This document shows, piece by piece, positions 60,801 through 64,000 of a stretch of DNA of 64,000 nt (the stretch's first letter is position 1; every line of letters starts with the position of its first letter). The notes below the pieces were generated by a model. It did not search any database and was not told the origin of the DNA. It was given only the letters and a program-made list of their open reading frames with translations. The stretch covers positions 30,568,161 through 30,632,160 of the forward strand of contig NC_051071.1 in NCBI RefSeq assembly GCF_004664715.2, read 5' to 3'. Origin of the DNA: Peromyscus leucopus (Eukaryota > Chordata > Mammalia > Rodentia > Cricetidae). Both the position numbers and the translations under genes were made by a program.

Positions 60801-62938
60801 CAGTACCTAAGCATTACAACAGTGTAAGCAAGCACAAATGATATGTGATACACACCACTCTAACATCCATTTAATTTACACAAAGAAATAATACTTGGGC
60901 AGCACAAATTGGCTTTGAAGAACTTTTAGGAAAAGACAGGTAGGTGAGTAGGAAGAAAGAGGTGGGTGGGAAAGAATTGGGGAGGGCAAATATGATCAAA
61001 ACATACATGAAACTTTCCAATAACTAATCAAAGTACAAACAAAACAAAAAGAAATAGAACCTTTCTTTCTGTCTTTCTTTTTTGAAATAAGAATCTCTCT
61101 AGCATCTTTGTTCATACAGAGTGAAAACCCTACCTACAACACACAAACGCTTGAGTAAACTCTGCAACACACCTCTTCAGGATCTGCTTCAATGCTGCCA
61201 CCGCTTAGGGCTTCCGTGCTGTCTTTCTGACCACTGAGCATTTCTAAATAGTAAATACAGTAAGAAAAAACATCGTAAGTCTCTGAAATAAAGCATCTGG
61301 GTGTTTGTGCATGTGGTTGGGAAAAACTGTCCAGTCATCCCTTTGGGTAGCAGTTGTGCACTAGGCACGGTGGACGGCGACAGTTCAGGTGCTTTTTGAG
61401 GTATTCTCCCAAAAATGCTGGTAGGGAAGTTCCACTGTTTATCAGTGTTAAATGTGAATAAACAGGGCCCAAGCAGGAACGGACTATGCCAGTGCCACAA
61501 AACTGAATTTTGCCCAACAGACTTTCAAGGCCTTCCTTCAGCTTTGTAGCCAAACAGTGTTAGGAGTCTCCAAAGAATCCCCATGAAGTACTGCACAACA
61601 GCCATCAGATCAGCAAGCATCACAGCCTAACAAGGTCAGGCACAACACAAGTGTGAAGTGACAACTAGGCCACTTGAAGAAAAGCTAGCATTCGGTATAC
61701 TGAAGATGTGCTCATAACCGAGCAAATCTAGACACACAGGACACTGCTCATATTTTGAAGGACAGGGACATGCAAAGTCGTACTTTGTAACTAAGAAAAG
61801 CTGCAAAATATTGGAATGTTCACCAGTAACAGAAGCAAAAAAAAAAACAACAAAAAAAACCAAAACAAAACAAAAAAAAACAACAACAAAAAAAAAACCA
61901 TGGCATATTCATACAATGGAATACTAACTAGCATTACAATAAAGTAACTGGACTTATGTACAATAAAGAGGACAGAACCTCAGAACATACTGCAAAGTAG
62001 GAAAATAGGGTGGAAGGTGGAAATGGTTTATAAAATGTGGTTACCATTCACCTAAACCAGGCAACATATGCTATGTATTTTATGAAACTAAAACCATACC
62101 TAGTAAATGCAGAACAGTGGTTCCCTTTGTGTGGGATAAAAGAGAAAGAGATTGTGACTAGGAAATCCTATTATGGGGACTCACTACATCTGTAACATTT
62201 TAATAGGTGAGTGAGACAAATATGCTAAATTTTAAGGCATGATAAATGTGGTGATGTGCACGAGTGTCTATCAATCAATGTCACTGTTTTACTGTTATCT
62301 AAAATACAATTCAAGGCAATTATGAGAACTAAGTGTATGATATTTAATTCTTTCTCCAATCTTGGGTTACAGAATCAACAAAATTAGCAGAAACCAACAA
62401 AACTTCACATGCTGGCTGAGAAAAAAATTCTCTTTTTGGAGCTAGTAGCCTTCAAAGGTTATGTGTAACAAGGACCGACTCACATAAATGCAACTTCCTG
62501 ATCTGTTGCTACATTGAGACAGTGAGAAGTTAACTAACAAATGCTCAGCCAGAAGTATGGCATAGCATTTCGTATTTCTACCATAAAAAATCACAGGAGA
62601 CTGTACTTTGCTCCAACACAGGACTGAACTCACTGTGAGGTTACTGGTAAAGGTCTTGTAGCTAGTTAAGGTCAAATACCACTTCTTAGTCGTACGGCCA
62701 AATCACTAATGTTCTCTAAGCTATTTCCTAAACTATAAATGTGATACTTAGTGTTCACTTTAGTGGACTGCATAAACTACACGAGAACAACTGTGAAGTA
62801 ATAGAGCATACAAGACTCTCAGTGAATGATAATTATAATCAGCACTAAAATTACTACTGTGGGATTCATTAACTTACCTCCTTTGTTTCGAGATTCAGAG
62901 TGAATTTCTTCATTGATCTTTGAGTCTGAATTTTCAAC
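42645..62938 (-). CDS. BOD1L1: BOD1L1, C-terminal coding exons (spliced, 5' part beyond window)
   Basis: Fourteen exons with canonical GT/AG ends join in frame to 1137 nt, 378 codons plus stop; the phases agree at every joint. The protein tail is Ser-, acid- and Lys/Arg-rich. It has an AT-hook (KRGRPRKYP), a second AT-hook-like motif (RRRGRKPKRS), a long Glu run and the end PLKKAKR. This is the C-terminus of BOD1L1 (biorientation of chromosomes in cell division 1-like 1), a roughly 3,000-residue nuclear protein that protects stalled replication forks from over-resection and works with SETD1A/COMPASS. The N-terminal Shg1-type domain and the very large internal exon lie to the right of this window. 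The position next to NKX3-2 in the same orientation supports the call. No frame break is seen. Confidence 0.93.
42763..45458 (-). other. BOD1L1 intron
   Basis: Contains a minus-strand SINE-like region at 43372-43588 (B4/B1 type) and otherwise sequence without recognised features. No embedded gene seen. Confidence 0.75.
45459..45599 (-). CDS. BOD1L1: BOD1L1 exon, 141 nt, possible cassette
   Basis: Acceptor GTGTTTCAG, donor AG|GTAAGT. Phase 2 in and phase 2 out, so the exon can be skipped without a frameshift. Begins RKHHSKPSTRATSK and ends KSPPLGR. Ser- and basic-rich. Confidence 0.85.
45600..47873 (-). other. BOD1L1 intron
   Basis: No repeat core or embedded gene recognised. Confidence 0.7.
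47874..48027 (-). CDS. BOD1L1: BOD1L1 exon with long acidic run
   Basis: Acceptor CTGAACAG, donor AG|GTAATG; phase 1 in, 2 out. Reads SSEPERKRQKSVSETSEDKK, then a run of nine Glu, then TTRSTTRSEAQR. Confidence 0.93.
48028..48887 (-). other. BOD1L1 intron with two long microsatellites
   Basis: (CTGT)n passing into (CTAT)n at 48496-48582 and (TTTC)n at 48759-48836. Confidence 0.95.
48888..48969 (-). CDS. BOD1L1: BOD1L1 exon with AT-hook-like motif
   Basis: Acceptor CTTCTAG, donor G|GTATAA; phase 0 in, 1 out. Encodes DDSEEKIASM then RRRGRKPKRS and SLTSSDDA. Confidence 0.92.
49066..49115 (-). CDS. BOD1L1: BOD1L1 microexon, 50 nt
   Basis: Acceptor TTTTAAAG, donor AAT|GTAAGT; phase 1 in, 0 out. 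Encodes (D)ETNKETASLQERSTSN. Confidence 0.9.
49116..51329 (-). other. BOD1L1 intron
   Basis: Holds a plus-strand SINE of B4/B2 type at 49299-49560 (GGAGGTAGCTAGCTCAGTCA) and an A-rich run near 50400-50440. No gene seen. Confidence 0.65.
51330..51375 (-). CDS. BOD1L1: BOD1L1 microexon, 46 nt
   Basis: Acceptor AAATTTAG, donor GCAG|GTATGT; phase 0 in, 1 out. Encodes VEQSPPSSKLKASQA. Confidence 0.9.
51376..52669 (-). other. BOD1L1 intron
   Basis: 51945-52200 contains a plus-strand SINE-like block (GGGAGATGGCTGACTTAATA, then GAGACCCTGCCTCAAAAAAT) of B4/RSINE type. No gene seen. Confidence 0.6.
52670..52704 (-). CDS. BOD1L1: BOD1L1 microexon, 35 nt
   Basis: Acceptor TATTTTAG, donor TCT|GTAAGT; phase 1 in, 0 out. 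Encodes (K)EDSKTETGITS. The acceptor region TAGAAGAAG offers in-frame alternative AGs 3 and 6 nt downstream, so one- or two-codon splice variants are possible. Confidence 0.88.
52794..52869 (-). CDS. BOD1L1: BOD1L1 exon with AT-hook
   Basis: Acceptor CTCTCTTAG, donor ACGA|GTAGGT; phase 0 in, 1 out. Encodes DDQPIIIKRKRGRPRKYP and TETALKT: the RGRPRK core is a classical AT-hook for the minor groove of AT-rich DNA. Confidence 0.95.
52870..53711 (-). other. BOD1L1 intron
   Basis: No recognised feature. Confidence 0.6.
53712..53782 (-). CDS. BOD1L1: BOD1L1 exon, 71 nt, acidic
   Basis: Acceptor TTTCCCCAG, donor GAG|GTGAGA; phase 1 in, 0 out. Encodes (D)DLSGSESTGEKIELNEDD then IKSQE. Confidence 0.93.
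53783..54470 (-). other. BOD1L1 intron containing a solo LTR
   Basis: Most of the intron is the solo LTR described separately at 54083-54416, which ends only about 55 bp from the next exon. Confidence 0.85.
54083..54416. repeat. Solo LTR, 334 bp, with perfect target duplication
   Basis: Starts TGTGGGGCGGCC and ends GAGCTCCCACA. The hexamer GTGAAG is exactly repeated on both sides (54077-54082 and 54417-54422). Same family as 17780-18101. Confidence 0.85.
54471..54546 (-). CDS. BOD1L1: BOD1L1 exon, 76 nt
   Basis: Acceptor TCTCCACAG, donor G|GTGAGT; phase 0 in, 1 out. Encodes EENSGDLEEFSKTSSKK and NSTALDDR. Confidence 0.92.
54547..58841 (-). other. BOD1L1 intron with SINE and hAT element
   Basis: 56378-56537 is a minus-strand B2/B4-type SINE (CCACTAAGCCATCTTGCTGG near its head). 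A hAT-type element lies at 57098-57290. The rest shows no gene. Confidence 0.65.
57098..57290. mobile_element. Non-autonomous hAT-Charlie-type DNA transposon (URR1-like)
   Basis: Starts AGTGGTTCTCAACTTTCC and ends near GGCTGGGAACAGCTG, imperfect terminal inverted repeats. Internal text GCTACTTCATAACCATAAT and AAAGGGGTCGCAACC fits the rodent URR1 elements. No transposase. Confidence 0.6.
58842..58921 (-). CDS. BOD1L1: BOD1L1 exon, 80 nt
   Basis: Acceptor TGATTTACAG, donor AAG|GTATTT; phase 1 in, 0 out. Encodes (D)DSPDVLVSRIETAQRQ then YSETEPHDTK. Confidence 0.92.
58922..60321 (-). other. BOD1L1 intron
   Basis: 59145-59262 resembles a degenerate B1-type SINE. No gene seen. Confidence 0.55.
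60322..60397 (-). CDS. BOD1L1: BOD1L1 exon, 76 nt
   Basis: Acceptor AATTCCAG, donor G|GTATTC; phase 0 in, 1 out. Encodes VEEEEERHMSGRNRKQHYP and SSEDEL. Confidence 0.92.
60398..61172 (-). other. BOD1L1 intron with B1 SINE
   Basis: Plus-strand B1 at about 60533-60680 (GGTGGTGGTAGCACATATCT, CCTGGTCTATAGAGAGAGTT, AACCTGTCTCAA) with an A-rich tail. Confidence 0.8.
61173..61243 (-). CDS. BOD1L1: BOD1L1 exon, 71 nt
   Basis: Acceptor ACTATTTAG, donor GAG|GTGTGT; phase 1 in, 0 out. Encodes (E)MLSGQKDSTEALSGGSI then EADPEE. Confidence 0.9.
61244..62877 (-). other. BOD1L1 intron
   Basis: A-rich tract at 61837-61898. No gene seen. Confidence 0.65.
62878..62938 (-). CDS. BOD1L1: BOD1L1 exon, 61 nt, most 5' one in the window
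   Basis: Acceptor TATATGTAG, donor G|GTAAGT; phase 0 in, 1 out. Encodes VENSDSKINEEIHSESRNKG. The preceding exon is not in this window. Confidence 0.88.
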
Positions 62939-64000
62939 CTACATATACAATAAAAGGGTTCGTTATGGATAGTCTCAAGTAAACTTAACAGCAGATAAAA
63001 AGGCATTGTGTGGAACCTGGCTGTTTACAATACTGCCGTGTTCTCTTCATTTACCCAGAAGCTCAAAGATACAGAGGGCCTTCTTTGTGAAAAAAATCTA
63101 GCTTAATAAGTTACCATGCTTTAATGTTTATTCTCATGGTCTTTAAAATGATTTTGGAAAAAGCAAAATAAGAAAGAAAAAATTAAAGTTCTGAATTCTC
63201 TTCCACTCAAAGAGCTCTCCTCACAAGTCCTCTTTATCTTTAAAACCTCTGAGCTGTGTGCAGTGCACACACGTGCAATCCTAGCACCGGGGAGGGTGAG
63301 CAGAAGGACTGCCATAAGCTTGAGGCCAGCTGGTCTATATATCAAGTAACAGGTTATATAGCAAGATCGTGGCTCAAAAAGTTAGAAAGTCTCAAACAAC
63401 AGCAAGACCCAGCAAGACTCTGAAGTGTCTTTTTTTGTCATAAAATTACCAACAGCAAGACCCAGCAAAACTCTGAAGTGTCTTTTTTGTCATAAAATTA
63501 CCTATTTGGCAAATTTTGTCAACCATACTTTATTTTAAACTACACAGTTTCGATGTCCTACAGCATTTTACAACCCTAGCTACAGACCCTCATGACTACT
63601 GGAGGTTGTACTCTTCTGGGGACTTGGGGTGATGGGGTGACACACTGCCTGGTGCTGTAGGTTTCAGCTTGGAGGGCAAATCAGAACCCCACCACAGGGG
63701 CTTCTCTTTTACAGCATAGTCTGTGAGCATCTAGGTACAAAGCTAGGCAGTTCAATGAGTTCAGGTGAGGACTGCAATGACGTCACAGTGCCTAGAAGTA
63801 AGCAAAACTCTCCATATCTTCCAGAATACATGGATGTTCTGGAAAGAATGGCTAAGGGAGATTTGTGAGCATTTTATCAAATATTCACCTCTGGTGTTAT
63901 GTTCCCTACATATACACTGAAGCAAAACAAAAACAAAACTTTCAAGGGATTCAAAGCAATTATGAGAATCACAACTGGGGAAAAATGTTTATTACAATCA
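62939..64000 (-). other. BOD1L1 intron (runs past the window end)
   Basis: 63240-63390 resembles a diverged B1/B4-type SINE. A 53-bp tandem duplication (63397-63449 and 63450-63501) follows, the copies differing in T-run length and one G/A. No exon recognised. Confidence 0.6.

Overview
This window is mammalian, from a muroid rodent and most likely a cricetid (hamster, vole or deer-mouse type). The evidence is B1, B2 and B4-type SINEs, long simple repeats, and B1 copies with a cricetid-style wording. The species cannot be fixed from the sequence alone. Two host genes are recognised, both on the minus strand: NKX3-2 on the left and the 3' part of BOD1L1 on the right. From memory, the order and orientation match the human 4p15.33 locus.

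Layout. 1-2.7 kb: microsatellites, then a CpG-rich stretch with strong plus-strand splice donors that may be a non-coding first exon. 3.76-6.07 kb: NKX3-2, two coding exons joined cleanly into 333 codons plus stop, with a CpG-rich 5' flank. 6.7-19 kb: gene-free DNA with possible conserved or regulatory patches, SINEs, LINE-like fragments and solo or chimeric LTRs. 19.03-30.55 kb: a minus-strand class II (ERVK/betaretrovirus-like) provirus, flanked by a perfect 6-bp target duplication, with gag, protease, RT, RNase H and integrase but no recognisable env. 30.6-41.5 kb: gene-free, repeat-rich. 41.5-64 kb: BOD1L1 3' UTR and fourteen coding exons (378 codons plus stop), with introns holding SINEs, a solo LTR and a hAT-type element.

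The provirus as presented contains gag-pro-RT twice, on either side of a block of exactly 500 Ns. The two copies differ only by single-base indels where I compared them, and the contig ends overlap by about 2.46 kb. The simplest reading is an unmerged assembly overlap, not a real tandem duplication. Removing it gives an element of about 8.6 kb. The LTRs look identical except for an 81-bp tandem duplication in the 3' LTR and a 1-bp difference, so the insertion is young.

The best candidates for new biology are: (1) a strict alternation of two exon types across eleven consecutive BOD1L1 exons, suggesting that the chromatin-binding tail grew by exon-pair duplication; (2) a compact gag/pro-pol -1 frameshift signal in the provirus (GGGAAAC, 7-nt spacer, 7-bp GC stem); and (3) the B1-like segment inside the LTR that has been tandemly duplicated. 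I see no tRNA, rRNA or CRISPR array.
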